Shown here: one piece after another, positions 17,966 through 26,896 of the stretch
How the letters are laid out: each line of letters opens with the position of its first letter
How positions within the stretch are numbered: position 1 is the first letter of the stretch
Origin: an uncultured Lachnoclostridium sp.
GTDB lineage: Bacteria; Bacillota; Clostridia; Lachnospirales; Lachnospiraceae
Length of the DNA stretch: 64,000 bases
Direction: 5' to 3'
NCBI GenBank assembly: GCA_946415315.1
Contig: CAMKRZ010000009.1
Span: 1 to 64,000 of the forward strand
Notes under the pieces: model-generated
What the model was told of the DNA's origin: nothing
What the model saw: the letters and a program-made list of their open reading frames with translations, nothing else
The model's database searches: none
Program-made: the position numbers and the translations under genes

Positions 17966-19327
17966 ATGGAACGAACTTACATCCGCGACGTAGCTTCGAA
18001 GGCCGAGCAGGAAGTGCTCGTGCGCGGCTTCACGGAGAACTTCCGCGACGGCAAATCAATGGCATTTCTCGTTATGAAAGACATCACCGGCAAGGTGCAG
18101 ATCACGATTGAGAAGGAGCTGCATCCCGAGTGGGCGGACACGCTTGCGCAGATCACACAGGACACCGTTGTCTCCGTCACCGGCATTGTCAAGCTGAGCG
18201 AATTCGTCAAACTGAACGGCATCGAGATCATCCCGACCTCGATCACGATCGATTCCGTGGCAGCGCCGCTGCCGATCGCGCGCGATTACATCCCCGCGAC
18301 GAAGAAGAAAGCGGCGGTGGAGCGCTCCTCCATCGACCAGCGCATCGACTACCGCTGGATTGACCTCCGCACGGATGCGAACCAGCTGATGTTCAAGGCG
18401 CAGACGGCTCTCGTGCGCGCCCTTCGCGATTTCGCGCTCGACCGCGACTTCATCGAGGTTCACACCCCGAAGCTGATCGGCGCGGCTTCCGAGTCCGGTG
18501 CCGATGTGTTCCGGCTGGATTATTTTCCGAGTTATAACCTGCCCAATGCATACCTCGCACAGAGCCCGCAGTTCTACAAGCAGATGGCAATGGCGAGCGG
18601 TTTTGAGCGCTACTTCGAAGTCGGCCCCGTGTTCCGCGCCGAGAAATCGTTCACGAGCAAGCACGCGACCGAGTTCACCTGCTTCGATATCGAGTTCAGC
18701 TACATCAACTCGTTCGAGGATGTCATGACGTTCGAGGAGGAGCTCCTCGCGAACGCCCTCGCCAAGGTGAAGGCACAGTACGGCGACAAGATCAAAGAGA
18801 CGTTCTCCACGGACAGCTTCGATGCGGAGATCATCGTTCCGACGACGCCGTTCCCGCGTGTGAAGCTTGCCGACCTGTACGACGCCCTCGAGAAGGAGTA
18901 CGGCTACACCGTTCCCGAGGAGGAGAAAGGCGACCTCACAACCGAGGCTGAGCACCTCAGCTACGACTGGGTGAAGAAGCACTACAACCATGAATTCCTG
19001 TTCATCACCGACTACAGTGCCGAGAAGCGCGCGTTCTACCACATGCGTGATGACAACGGCGTTCCGCAGGGCTACGACCTGATCTGGCGCGGCGTCGAGA
19101 TCACGACCGGCGCGCAGCGCGAGCACCGCTACGAAGTTCTGAAGAAGCAGGCGGAGGAGAAGGGTCTCGGCAAGGACGTTGCGTTCTACCTCGAGTTCTT
19201 CAAGTACGGCTGCCCGCCGCACGGCGGCTTCGGCATCGGCGTCGACCGTCTCACGATGCTTCTGCTCGGTCTGCCGATCAAGGAGGCCATGTTCCTCTTC
19301 CGCGGACCGTCGAGACTGACACCGTAA
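17966..19327 (+). CDS. aspS: Archaeal-type aspartyl-tRNA synthetase
   Basis: 453 residues: an OB-fold anticodon-binding domain (1-~105) and a class II catalytic core. Motif 2 region FEVGPVFRAEKSFTSKHATE and motif 3 GFGIGVDRLTMLLLGLP are intact, and the protein ends FLFRGPSRLTP, as in archaeal/eukaryotic-type AspRS. It lacks the ~130-residue insertion of bacterial AspRS. In clostridia this type often charges both tRNA-Asp and tRNA-Asn with Asp, feeding GatCAB; gatCAB is not in the window, so discrimination is unresolved. AsnRS is the nearest alternative, but the archaeal AspRS-type ending argues against it. Confidence 0.88.
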   Translation: MERTYIRDVASKAEQEVLVRGFTENFRDGKSMAFLVMKDITGKVQITIEKELHPEWADTLAQITQDTVVSVTGIVKLSEFVKLNGIEIIPTSITIDSVAAPLPIARDYIPATKKKAAVERSSIDQRIDYRWIDLRTDANQLMFKAQTALVRALRDFALDRDFIEVHTPKLIGAASESGADVFRLDYFPSYNLPNAYLAQSPQFYKQMAMASGFERYFEVGPVFRAEKSFTSKHATEFTCFDIEFSYINSFEDVMTFEEELLANALAKVKAQYGDKIKETFSTDSFDAEIIVPTTPFPRVKLADLYDALEKEYGYTVPEEEKGDLTTEAEHLSYDWVKKHYNHEFLFITDYSAEKRAFYHMRDDNGVPQGYDLIWRGVEITTGAQREHRYEVLKKQAEEKGLGKDVAFYLEFFKYGCPPHGGFGIGVDRLTMLLLGLPIKEAMFLFRGPSRLTP

Positions 19328-19376
19328 CCGGCGCTTCGCACGGGAACGACATTTTCCGAACCTGCACGGCAAAAAA

Positions 19377-19416
19377 GAGGCCTGCCCCGGCACCGATCGC
19401 CTCGGCAGGCCTGTTT
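19377..19416 (+). terminator. Intrinsic terminator after the AspRS gene
   Basis: AGGCCTGCC / GGCAGGCCT stem with GTTTT following. Confidence 0.8.
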
Positions 19417-19477
19417 TGACGAAAGGTCTGACGACCGAACGGGAAGTTCATAGCAAAGGAAAGTATTGAGGTTTACC

Positions 19478-19699
19478 ATGAGTGATCTGTTCCGCAAGAA
19501 AAGCATCGACCGGGTTTCCTCCCCGGAGCAGCTCAACGATTACATCCGCGTGACAAAGCCATCCGTCTGGCTGGTTCTGATCGCGGTCGTCCTCCTGTTG
19601 ATCGGAATGCTCATCTGGAGCATTTTCGGATCGGTTACCGTCACGAATGCGGACGGAACAACCGAATCGGTTCATCCGATCTCGTTCATTGTCAACTGA
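19478..19699 (+). CDS. Small membrane protein resembling the anchor of NHLP-system HlyD proteins
   Basis: 73 residues: MSDLFRKKSIDRVSSPEQLN, then a single membrane helix (VWLVLIAVVLLLIGMLIWSIF) and a short tail. The opening through the helix resembles the N-terminus of the HlyD-like NHLP bacteriocin secretion proteins, which continue for several hundred residues; here the stop comes ~22 residues after the helix and no remainder follows before the next gene. It could be a minimal adaptor of the downstream exporters or a remnant. ATG at 19478 follows GAGG; no clear promoter is seen between it and the AspRS terminator. Confidence 0.7.
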   Translation: MSDLFRKKSIDRVSSPEQLNDYIRVTKPSVWLVLIAVVLLLIGMLIWSIFGSVTVTNADGTTESVHPISFIVN

Positions 19700-19777
19700 C
19701 ACGTCCGCCACGCCGGCTGAACACTGCCGGTATGCGACCGGTTTCCATGACGATCCCACCTCACAGGAGTGATTTCC

Positions 19778-21955
19778 ATGTCCGAACCCACGATCAAACA
19801 ACCGATACAGAAGGGCATAGCCAAAGTCCCCGTTGTGATGCAGCTGGAGGCGCTCGAATGCGGCGCCGCCTGCCTCAGCATGATCATGGCGTACTACGGC
19901 CGCTGGATCCCTCTGGAGCAGGTGCGTGCCGACTGCGGCGTCAGCCGGGACGGTTCCAACGCGAAGAACATCCTGTTGGCGGCACGGAGCTACGGCATAA
20001 CCGCCAAGGGCTACCGCTTTGAGCCGGAGTCGCTTCGCGAACACGGCCAATTCCCCTGCATCATCCATTGGGAATTTAACCATTTTGTCGTCTGCAACGG
20101 ATTCCGCGGCAACAAGGTCAGCATCAACGACCCCGCCCGCGGCAACTATACCGTTCCGATCGAGCGCTTCGACGAATCGTTCACCGGCATCTGCCTGATG
20201 TTCGAGCCGAGCGAGACGTTCAAACCGGGCGGCAAGCCGAAATCTGTACTGACATTTGCGCGCGAGCGACTGAAGGGAACGTCGGCCGCGATCATTTTCG
20301 TGGTGCTGACTACCGTGATCGCGTCGCTGACCGGCATCATCAGCGCCGGGCTGTCCCGCATTTTCCTCGATGTCCTGCTGCCGGGCAAGAACCCCGACTG
20401 GGTTGTCCCGTACTTCACGGGCATGGCCATCCTCGTCGCGATCCAGCTGACCGCCGCATGGATCCAGGCGGTTTATTCGCTGCGGATCAACGGGAAAATG
20501 GCCGCCGTCGGCAACGCGTCATACATGTGGAAAATCCTGCGCCTTCCGATGGAGTTCTTCTCCCAACGCCTTGCCGGCGACATCCAGCAGCGCAAGCAGA
20601 GCAACGCCTCCATCGCGACGCAGATCGTGAACACACTTGCGCCGTTAGCGCTGAGCGCCGTCATGGCCGTCTTCTATCTCTTCGTTATGATCCGCTATTC
20701 CCTGCTGCTCACTTTAGTAGGACTCGGATCCCTTCTGATCAACGTTCTCCTCTCCCGCTACATCAGCAAAAAGCGCATCAACATAACGCGCGTCTCCATG
20801 CGTGACCAGGGCAAGCTCGCGAGCGCGACCGTCGGTGCCGTGAACATGATCGAGACGATCAAGGCGAGCGGTGCGGAGAACGGCTATTTTGAAAAATGGG
20901 CCGGCTACCAGGCGTCCGTCAACACCCAGGAAAACCGGTATCTCAAACTCAACAGTTACCTCGGCATGCTCCCGGGCGCCGTCAGCGCCGTTTCGAACGT
21001 GCTGATCCTCTCGCTCGGCGTGTGGCTTACGATGCGCGGCGATTTCACGGTAGGCATGATCCTCGCCTTCCAGGGTTTTCTGACGTCCTTCATGACGCCC
21101 GCAGGAAAGCTGGTATCCGCAGGGCAGTCGATCCAGGAGATGCGAACCGACATGGAGCGCATCGAGGATGTGATGACGTACCCCGACGATCCGATTTTCC
21201 GAAATACCGACCTGGAGGCTGAGGAGTACGACAAGCTCTCCGGCGCTCTGACCATGAAAAATGTCACCTTCGGTTACTCGCGTCTCGCTCCGCCTCTCAT
21301 CGAGAATTTCAATCTGGAGCTGAAACGCGGCGCGCGCGTGGCGTTCATCGGTTCCTCGGGATGCGGAAAATCCACCCTGGCCAAGCTGATCTCCGGCCTC
21401 TACCAGCCGTGGAGCGGGGAGATCCTCTTCGACGGCAAGCCGATCACCGCGATCGACCGCAACGTGTTCACCGGATCCGTGGCGGTTGTCGATCAGGACA
21501 TCATCCTGTTTGAGGACACAATTGCCAACAACATCCGCATGTGGGACACTTCCATCGAGGACTTCGAGGTCATCCTCGCCGCGCGTGACGCGCAGCTGCA
21601 CGAGGACATCATGCAGCGCGAGGGCGGCTATCAGTACAAGCTCATCGAGGGCGGCAAGGACTTCTCCGGCGGACAGCGGCAGCGCCTTGAGATCGCCCGC
21701 GTGCTCGCGCAGGATCCTACCATGATCATCATGGACGAGGCGACCAGCGCGCTGGATGCGCAGACCGAATACGACGTCGTACAATCTATCCGCAACCGCG
21801 GCATTTCCTGCGTGGTAGTCGCGCACCGGCTCTCCACCATACGCGATTGCGATGAGATCATCGTTTTAGATCACGGCAAAGTGGTCGAGCGGGGCACTCA
21901 TGATCAGCTCATGGCACTGAACGGCGCTTACTGCAAACTTGTTATCGCGGAATAG
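19778..21955 (+). CDS. NHLP-type ABC exporter with C39 peptidase domain
   Basis: 725 residues in three parts. Residues ~15-140 are a C39 leader peptidase with likely catalytic Cys28 (LECGAAC), His102 (NHFVV) and Asp118 (NDPARG). Residues ~165-450 hold the six-helix ABC exporter membrane domain. Residues ~490-725 are the ATPase, with GSSGCGKS, FSGGQRQRLEIAR, MIIMDEATSALD and the H-loop VVAHRLS. Such exporters cut double-glycine leaders and export the mature peptide; the NHLP class handles Nif11 or nitrile-hydratase-like leader peptides. No precursor gene is visible nearby. AGGAG precedes ATG 19778. Followed after 14 bases by its partner. Confidence 0.93.
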   Translation: MSEPTIKQPIQKGIAKVPVVMQLEALECGAACLSMIMAYYGRWIPLEQVRADCGVSRDGSNAKNILLAARSYGITAKGYRFEPESLREHGQFPCIIHWEFNHFVVCNGFRGNKVSINDPARGNYTVPIERFDESFTGICLMFEPSETFKPGGKPKSVLTFARERLKGTSAAIIFVVLTTVIASLTGIISAGLSRIFLDVLLPGKNPDWVVPYFTGMAILVAIQLTAAWIQAVYSLRINGKMAAVGNASYMWKILRLPMEFFSQRLAGDIQQRKQSNASIATQIVNTLAPLALSAVMAVFYLFVMIRYSLLLTLVGLGSLLINVLLSRYISKKRINITRVSMRDQGKLASATVGAVNMIETIKASGAENGYFEKWAGYQASVNTQENRYLKLNSYLGMLPGAVSAVSNVLILSLGVWLTMRGDFTVGMILAFQGFLTSFMTPAGKLVSAGQSIQEMRTDMERIEDVMTYPDDPIFRNTDLEAEEYDKLSGALTMKNVTFGYSRLAPPLIENFNLELKRGARVAFIGSSGCGKSTLAKLISGLYQPWSGEILFDGKPITAIDRNVFTGSVAVVDQDIILFEDTIANNIRMWDTSIEDFEVILAARDAQLHEDIMQREGGYQYKLIEGGKDFSGGQRQRLEIARVLAQDPTMIIMDEATSALDAQTEYDVVQSIRNRGISCVVVAHRLSTIRDCDEIIVLDHGKVVERGTHDQLMALNGAYCKLVIAE

Positions 21956-21969
21956 GAAGGAGGGTCCCC

Positions 21970-24171
21970 ATGGGTTGGTTTGACGAACAGATCCGACAAC
22001 GCAGGGAAGCGGACAATGAAGCTTTCGCGGACTCCTTTCGGGAAATCGCAGGAGCCGTCACGGGAAACCGCATGACGGACAGCGAGGACAGCCGCAAGGT
22101 CACCACGGATGCCATCGATGAGATCCTGCACTTCTACCACGCAAAGCCGAAGGAACTTCCGGACTCAATGACGGATCTCAACGAAGTGCTCGAATACCTG
22201 ATGCGCCCCTACGGCATCATGCGCCGGACGGTCCGCCTCGAACCGGGCTGGTACAAAGACGCGGCAGGCGCCATGCTCGCGCACCGGAAGGACGACGGCA
22301 GCGCCGTTGCGCTGATTCCGTGCGGGCTGACTTCCTACCGGTTCTTCGACCGCAAGACCGGCAAGTACGTCACACTGAACAAAAAAACCGAATCGATGCT
22401 CGCGCCGATGGCAATCGCATTTTACAAACCGTTCCCTCTTCGGAAAATGACGGTCGGGGATCTGTGCCGCTACATCGTCGGACAGATCACGCCCTCGGAT
22501 ATCGTCATGATCGTGCTCGCTACGCTCGTCGTGACGCTGGTCGGCATGCTGACACCGAAACTCAATGCGCTCCTGTTCTCGGATGCACTCGACTCCGGAA
22601 GCACGCAGGCGCTCACCGCAATCGGCGTGTTCATGCTCTGCACGGCGCTCTCGATGCTGATCTTCTCCACGGTGAAGGATCTCGTTGTGCAGCGCTTCAA
22701 CACGAAGATGAGCCTCTCGGTCCGCGCGGCCTCGATCATGCGCGTGCTTTCGCTGCCGGCCGACTTCTTCAAGAAGTACAACGCCGGTGAACTCTCCTCG
22801 CGCATCGGTTACATCAACTCGCTCGCGAACCAGCTGACCAACATGGTGTTTGCCACCGGTATGACCAGTCTGTTTTCGCTGTTGTACATCACGCAGATCT
22901 TCGCATACGCGCCTTCGCTTGTCGTTCCCGCGCTGGCGATCGTTCTGCTGACGGTAGTGCTCTCCGTCGTCACGACACTCCTGCAGATGCGCGTCACCAG
23001 ACAGCAAATGCAGCTGGCAGCCAGCGAGAGCGGCATGAGCTTCGCGCTGATCTCCGGCATTCAGAAGATCCGTCTCTCCGGTGCCGAAAAGCGCGCATTC
23101 GCCCGCTGGGGCAGGCTCTATGCGCAGCAGGCGGAATTCACTTACAACCCGCCGCTGTTCCTGAAGGTGAGCGGTGTCTTCAGCATGGCGATCTCGCTGA
23201 TCGGAACGCTCGTGATCTACCTGCAGGCGGTCCGCAACAATGTCAGCATCCCGGAGTACTACGCGTTTAACGCAGCCTACGGCATGGTGAGCGGCGCGTT
23301 CCTCTCCCTCGCGGGGATTGCGGGGACCATCGCCAACATCAAACCGACGCTCGAGATGGCCCGTCCGATCCTGGAGACAGCGCCTGAGATCGACGAGGAC
23401 AAGACTGTGGTCACCCGGCTCTCCGGCGGCGTGGAACTCAACAACGTCACCTTCCGCTACCGCGAAGATATGCCCGCGGTGCTTGATGACCTGAGTTTAA
23501 AGATCCGCCCCGGCCAGTATGTGGCCATCGTGGGCAAGACCGGCTGCGGAAAATCAACCCTCATGCGGATCCTCTTAGGCTTTGAAACGCCGCAGAAAGG
23601 CGCCGTCTACTATGACGGTCGCGACATCAAATCACTCGACCCCAAATCGCTGCGCAGGCACATCGGGGCCGTAATGCAGGACGGTAAGCTCTTCACGGGT
23701 GACATTTTCTCCAACATCGTGATCTCCGCGCCGTGGCTGACCCTGAAGGATGCCTGGGAAGCCGCCGAGACCGCGGGAATCGCCGATGACATCCGCTCCA
23801 TGCCAATGGGCATGAACACCCTGATCTCGGAAGGTTCGGGCGGCGTGTCCGGCGGGCAGCGCCAGCGACTGATGATTGCCCGCGCGATCGCGCCGAAGCC
23901 GAGAATTCTGATGTTCGACGAGGCGACCAGCGCGCTCGACAACATCACGCAGAAGCAGGTGTCCGACGCGCTCGACCGCATGAAATGCACGCGCATCGTC
24001 ATCGCTCACCGTCTCTCCACCATCCGTCAGTGCGACCGTATCATCGTGCTCGACGGCGGGAAAATCACCGAGGACGGCACCTACGAGGAACTGATCGCAA
24101 GGAACGGCCATTTTGCCGAGCTCGTCGCCCGGCAGCGGCTGGATCACGGCGAAACAACAAAGGAAGCCTGA
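21970..24171 (+). CDS. NHLP-type ABC exporter, permease/ATPase partner without peptidase
   Basis: 733 residues. An N-terminal soluble region (~1-165) is followed by six membrane helices (from ~DIVMIVLATLVVTLVG) and an ATPase with GKTGCGKS, VSGGQRQRLMIAR, ILMFDEATSALD and IAHRLS. The N-terminal stretch AMLAHRKDDGSAVALIPCG lacks a C39 Cys/His pattern, matching the second ABC subunit of NHLP systems. It probably forms a heterodimer with the preceding exporter. Translationally close to it and, downstream, to the STAS gene. Confidence 0.93.
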   Translation: MGWFDEQIRQRREADNEAFADSFREIAGAVTGNRMTDSEDSRKVTTDAIDEILHFYHAKPKELPDSMTDLNEVLEYLMRPYGIMRRTVRLEPGWYKDAAGAMLAHRKDDGSAVALIPCGLTSYRFFDRKTGKYVTLNKKTESMLAPMAIAFYKPFPLRKMTVGDLCRYIVGQITPSDIVMIVLATLVVTLVGMLTPKLNALLFSDALDSGSTQALTAIGVFMLCTALSMLIFSTVKDLVVQRFNTKMSLSVRAASIMRVLSLPADFFKKYNAGELSSRIGYINSLANQLTNMVFATGMTSLFSLLYITQIFAYAPSLVVPALAIVLLTVVLSVVTTLLQMRVTRQQMQLAASESGMSFALISGIQKIRLSGAEKRAFARWGRLYAQQAEFTYNPPLFLKVSGVFSMAISLIGTLVIYLQAVRNNVSIPEYYAFNAAYGMVSGAFLSLAGIAGTIANIKPTLEMARPILETAPEIDEDKTVVTRLSGGVELNNVTFRYREDMPAVLDDLSLKIRPGQYVAIVGKTGCGKSTLMRILLGFETPQKGAVYYDGRDIKSLDPKSLRRHIGAVMQDGKLFTGDIFSNIVISAPWLTLKDAWEAAETAGIADDIRSMPMGMNTLISEGSGGVSGGQRQRLMIARAIAPKPRILMFDEATSALDNITQKQVSDALDRMKCTRIVIAHRLSTIRQCDRIIVLDGGKITEDGTYEELIARNGHFAELVARQRLDHGETTKEA

Positions 24172-24243
24172 TCCGCCGGCCATAGTTTTTGAACCACACA
24201 CAAACACAGCAATACACTGACACAGGAAAGGATGGTGCACACA

Positions 24244-24540
24244 ATGACAATCAGCACAACAAAAGACAATCAGGCCCTGACGGTCATTCTGGAAGGACGT
24301 CTGGACACCAACACCGCTCCGCTTCTCGAGGGCGAGCTCCGCACCTCCGTGAACGGGATCACCGACCTGACCATCGACATGGAGAACATCAATTACATCT
24401 CTTCCGCCGGACTCCGCGTGCTCCTGTCCGCCCAGAAAGTCATGAAGAAGCAGGGTTCCATGCGCCTTGTGAAGGTGCGTCCGGAAGTTATGGAGGTACT
24501 CGAAGTGACCGGATTTTCCGAGATCCTGACAATCGAATAA
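24244..24540 (+). CDS. STAS-domain anti-sigma factor antagonist
   Basis: 98 residues with the SpoIIAA/RsbV fold: GRLDTNTAPLLEGEL, DMENINYISSAGLRVLL. The Ser pair at the helix start (ISSAGLR) includes the usual phosphorylation site, whose state controls binding to the cognate kinase/anti-sigma. I chose ATG 24244 because STAS proteins usually start MTI; ATG 24232 is an alternative. It sits 72 bases after the ABC pair and 60 before the SpoIIE-type gene, suggesting one operon. Confidence 0.93.
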   Translation: MTISTTKDNQALTVILEGRLDTNTAPLLEGELRTSVNGITDLTIDMENINYISSAGLRVLLSAQKVMKKQGSMRLVKVRPEVMEVLEVTGFSEILTIE

Positions 24541-24600
24541 CCCTTACGATCCGCGTATAACCCTGTATTACAACATGTACCCGCAGCGGAGGAACCGACT

Positions 24601-26835
24601 ATGCAGAAGAAAACCATATCCGGCACCTTTCTTCGATGGCTTCTGATCATCGTGGCCGTGGCATTTGCCGTGTCCATGGTCTTTTCGTGGACCCTTCAGA
24701 CGAGCATGTCACAGCGAAGCGCGGCAAATCTGCTACGCCTCAACATCCAGGACGTGCGCCAGGATATCATCGATGCGTCCGACGCCAACCTTCTGGCTCT
24801 GACACACACGATTGCCACTGAGATTGAGGAAGGCGCGCCCGCAGATGACGCAGGTCTGGCAGAACTCATGGCACGGCACGACGTGTCGGAGATCAACCTG
24901 ATCAACTCCGAGGGCATCATCACCGCGACGACACATGCGGATTTTCTTGGCTATGACATGCGCTCCGGCGATCAGTCCGCCGAGTTCCTCGGTCTTCTGA
25001 ACGGAAGACGGACGGAGCATGTCCAGAGTTACCAGCCGACCACCTACGATCCCTCACTGCTTCGCAAATACGCGGCCGTTGCCCTGTCGCAGGGCGGATT
25101 TGTCCAGGTTGCCTACGATGCGGAACGGTTCCAGCGCGATATCGATCACGTGATCGTCGGCGCGACGCGCAACCGCCATGTCGGAGAGAACGGCAGTATC
25201 ATCATCGCAGATGTCAACTGGAACATCGTCAGCGACCGCAACAGCAACGAGGGCAAGAACCTCTACGTGACCGGAATCTGGATCGACCGGCCTACGATGC
25301 CGGAGATGACCGTGTTCCACTCTGACGTTTACGGAAGCGCCTGCTCCTGCATGTACGAGTTTACCGAGGGCTACTACATCGTGGCCGCTATGCCGGAAAA
25401 TGAGATTCTTCTCCAGCGCGACACCTCCGTGCGCCTCACGGCAATCCTCGAGGTCGCAGTGTTCCTCACTCTCTTCGCGGTCATTTTCCTGTTGGTGAGA
25501 AAACTCGTCGTCAACAATATCAACCGCGTCAACAACTCGCTCTCCAAGATCACGGACGGCAATCTGGAGGAGCGCGTCGAGGTGCGCTCCAACACGGAGT
25601 TCTCGTCGCTGTCCGACGACATCAACGCCACCGTGAGCACCCTGAAGCAGTATATCGCTGCGGCCGCTGCCCGGATTGACCAAGAGCTTGCTCTCGCCAA
25701 GAACATCCAGCAGTCCGCGCTGCCCTCCGTGTTCCCGCCGTATCCGGATCGCACGGACTTCAGCCTGTACGCAACGATGGACACCGCCAAGGAGGTGGGG
25801 GGCGACTTCTACGACTTCTACCTTCTCGATGACAACAAGCTCGCTTTCCTGGTCGCCGACGTATCCGGCAAGGGAATTCCCGCCGCGATGTTCATGATGA
25901 CCGGCAAGACCGTGCTCCGCGATTACTCCGAGCGAGGCGATGAGCCTGCCGACGTCGTCGCCAACGCCAACGACAAGCTCTGCGACGGCAACGATGCCGA
26001 GATGTTCATCACCGCCTGGATGGGCTTCCTGAACACCGACACCGGCTTTGTCCGCTTCGTGAACGCCGGACACAATCCGCCGGTGATCCTCCGCCGCGGA
26101 ACGGCTTCCTTCATCAAACAGAAAGCCAATCTGACGCTCGCCGCGATGGAAGGGATCCCTTACCGGGAGCAGACGCTCCAGCTGGAGCCGGGTGACCTGC
26201 TGTTCCTCTACACCGACGGTGTGACGGAAGCCACGAACGCGTCCGAGGAACTCTTCGGCAACGACCGCCTGATCAACGTTCTCAGCGCCGCGTACGGGAC
26301 CGGCGAGACGGCCTGCAGGGATGTCTGTGCGCGCGTCAAGGAGGCGCTCGACGAGTTTGTCGGTGAAGCGCCGCAGTTTGACGATATCACCATGCTCTGC
26401 CTGTATTACGCCGGGCCGGAGACCTCCGACACGCGGAAGAAGCTGACCATCGCCGCAGAGACCGAGAACCTGGACCAGGTGCTCGCCTTCATTGATGAGC
26501 AGCTCGAATCCGCCGAATGTCCGCCCAAGGTACAGATGCAGATTGACATCGCCGTCGAGGAGATATTCGTCAACATCGCTCATTACGCCTACGGCTCCGG
26601 GCACGGTGATTCCGACATTTTCATCGGTGTAGACAACAACACCGCCACCATCGAATTCCGCGATTCCGGCATCCCGTTCAACCCTCTGCAGAAGGCCGAT
26701 CCCGACATCACCCTCTCCGCGGAGGATCGCCAGATCGGGGGCCTTGGCATCTACATGGTCAAGAAGAGCATGGATGCCGTGGATTACCGCTACATCGACG
26801 GACAGAACATTCTGACGATACAGAAAAAATTCTGA
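24601..26835 (+). CDS. Membrane sensor-HAMP-SpoIIE phosphatase fused to RsbW-like kinase
   Basis: 744 residues. Two membrane helices (~12-33 and ~280-300) flank an extracellular Cache-like sensor; a HAMP linker (~300-355) leads to a PP2C/SpoIIE phosphatase (~375-610) with metal residues in GGDFYDF, VADVSGKGIPAAM, YTDGVTEA and FDDITM. The C-terminal ~130 residues are a serine-kinase-type HATPase (AVEEIFVNIAHYAYG, FRDSGIPFNPL, GGLGIYMVKKSMD). Phosphatase and kinase in one chain, with a STAS partner next door, make a partner-switching module. No sigma factor is nearby, so the output may be direct protein control. Confidence 0.93.
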   Translation: MQKKTISGTFLRWLLIIVAVAFAVSMVFSWTLQTSMSQRSAANLLRLNIQDVRQDIIDASDANLLALTHTIATEIEEGAPADDAGLAELMARHDVSEINLINSEGIITATTHADFLGYDMRSGDQSAEFLGLLNGRRTEHVQSYQPTTYDPSLLRKYAAVALSQGGFVQVAYDAERFQRDIDHVIVGATRNRHVGENGSIIIADVNWNIVSDRNSNEGKNLYVTGIWIDRPTMPEMTVFHSDVYGSACSCMYEFTEGYYIVAAMPENEILLQRDTSVRLTAILEVAVFLTLFAVIFLLVRKLVVNNINRVNNSLSKITDGNLEERVEVRSNTEFSSLSDDINATVSTLKQYIAAAAARIDQELALAKNIQQSALPSVFPPYPDRTDFSLYATMDTAKEVGGDFYDFYLLDDNKLAFLVADVSGKGIPAAMFMMTGKTVLRDYSERGDEPADVVANANDKLCDGNDAEMFITAWMGFLNTDTGFVRFVNAGHNPPVILRRGTASFIKQKANLTLAAMEGIPYREQTLQLEPGDLLFLYTDGVTEATNASEELFGNDRLINVLSAAYGTGETACRDVCARVKEALDEFVGEAPQFDDITMLCLYYAGPETSDTRKKLTIAAETENLDQVLAFIDEQLESAECPPKVQMQIDIAVEEIFVNIAHYAYGSGHGDSDIFIGVDNNTATIEFRDSGIPFNPLQKADPDITLSAEDRQIGGLGIYMVKKSMDAVDYRYIDGQNILTIQKKF

Positions 26836-26851
26836 TTCCGGAATACGACAC

Positions 26852-26886
26852 AAGCCGTCCGGCACAATGCCGGACGGCTTCTTAGT
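26852..26886. terminator. Terminator at the end of the exporter/partner-switch operon
   Basis: Perfect 13-base stem AAGCCGTCCGGCA / TGCCGGACGGCTT with a 3-base loop, between convergent genes. Confidence 0.85.
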
Positions 26887-26896
26887 TTCATAACAC

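Noticed and set aside
17966-19327. Asparaginyl-tRNA synthetase
   Set aside because: The ending FRGPSRLTP and the overall pattern fit archaeal-type AspRS better than AsnRS.
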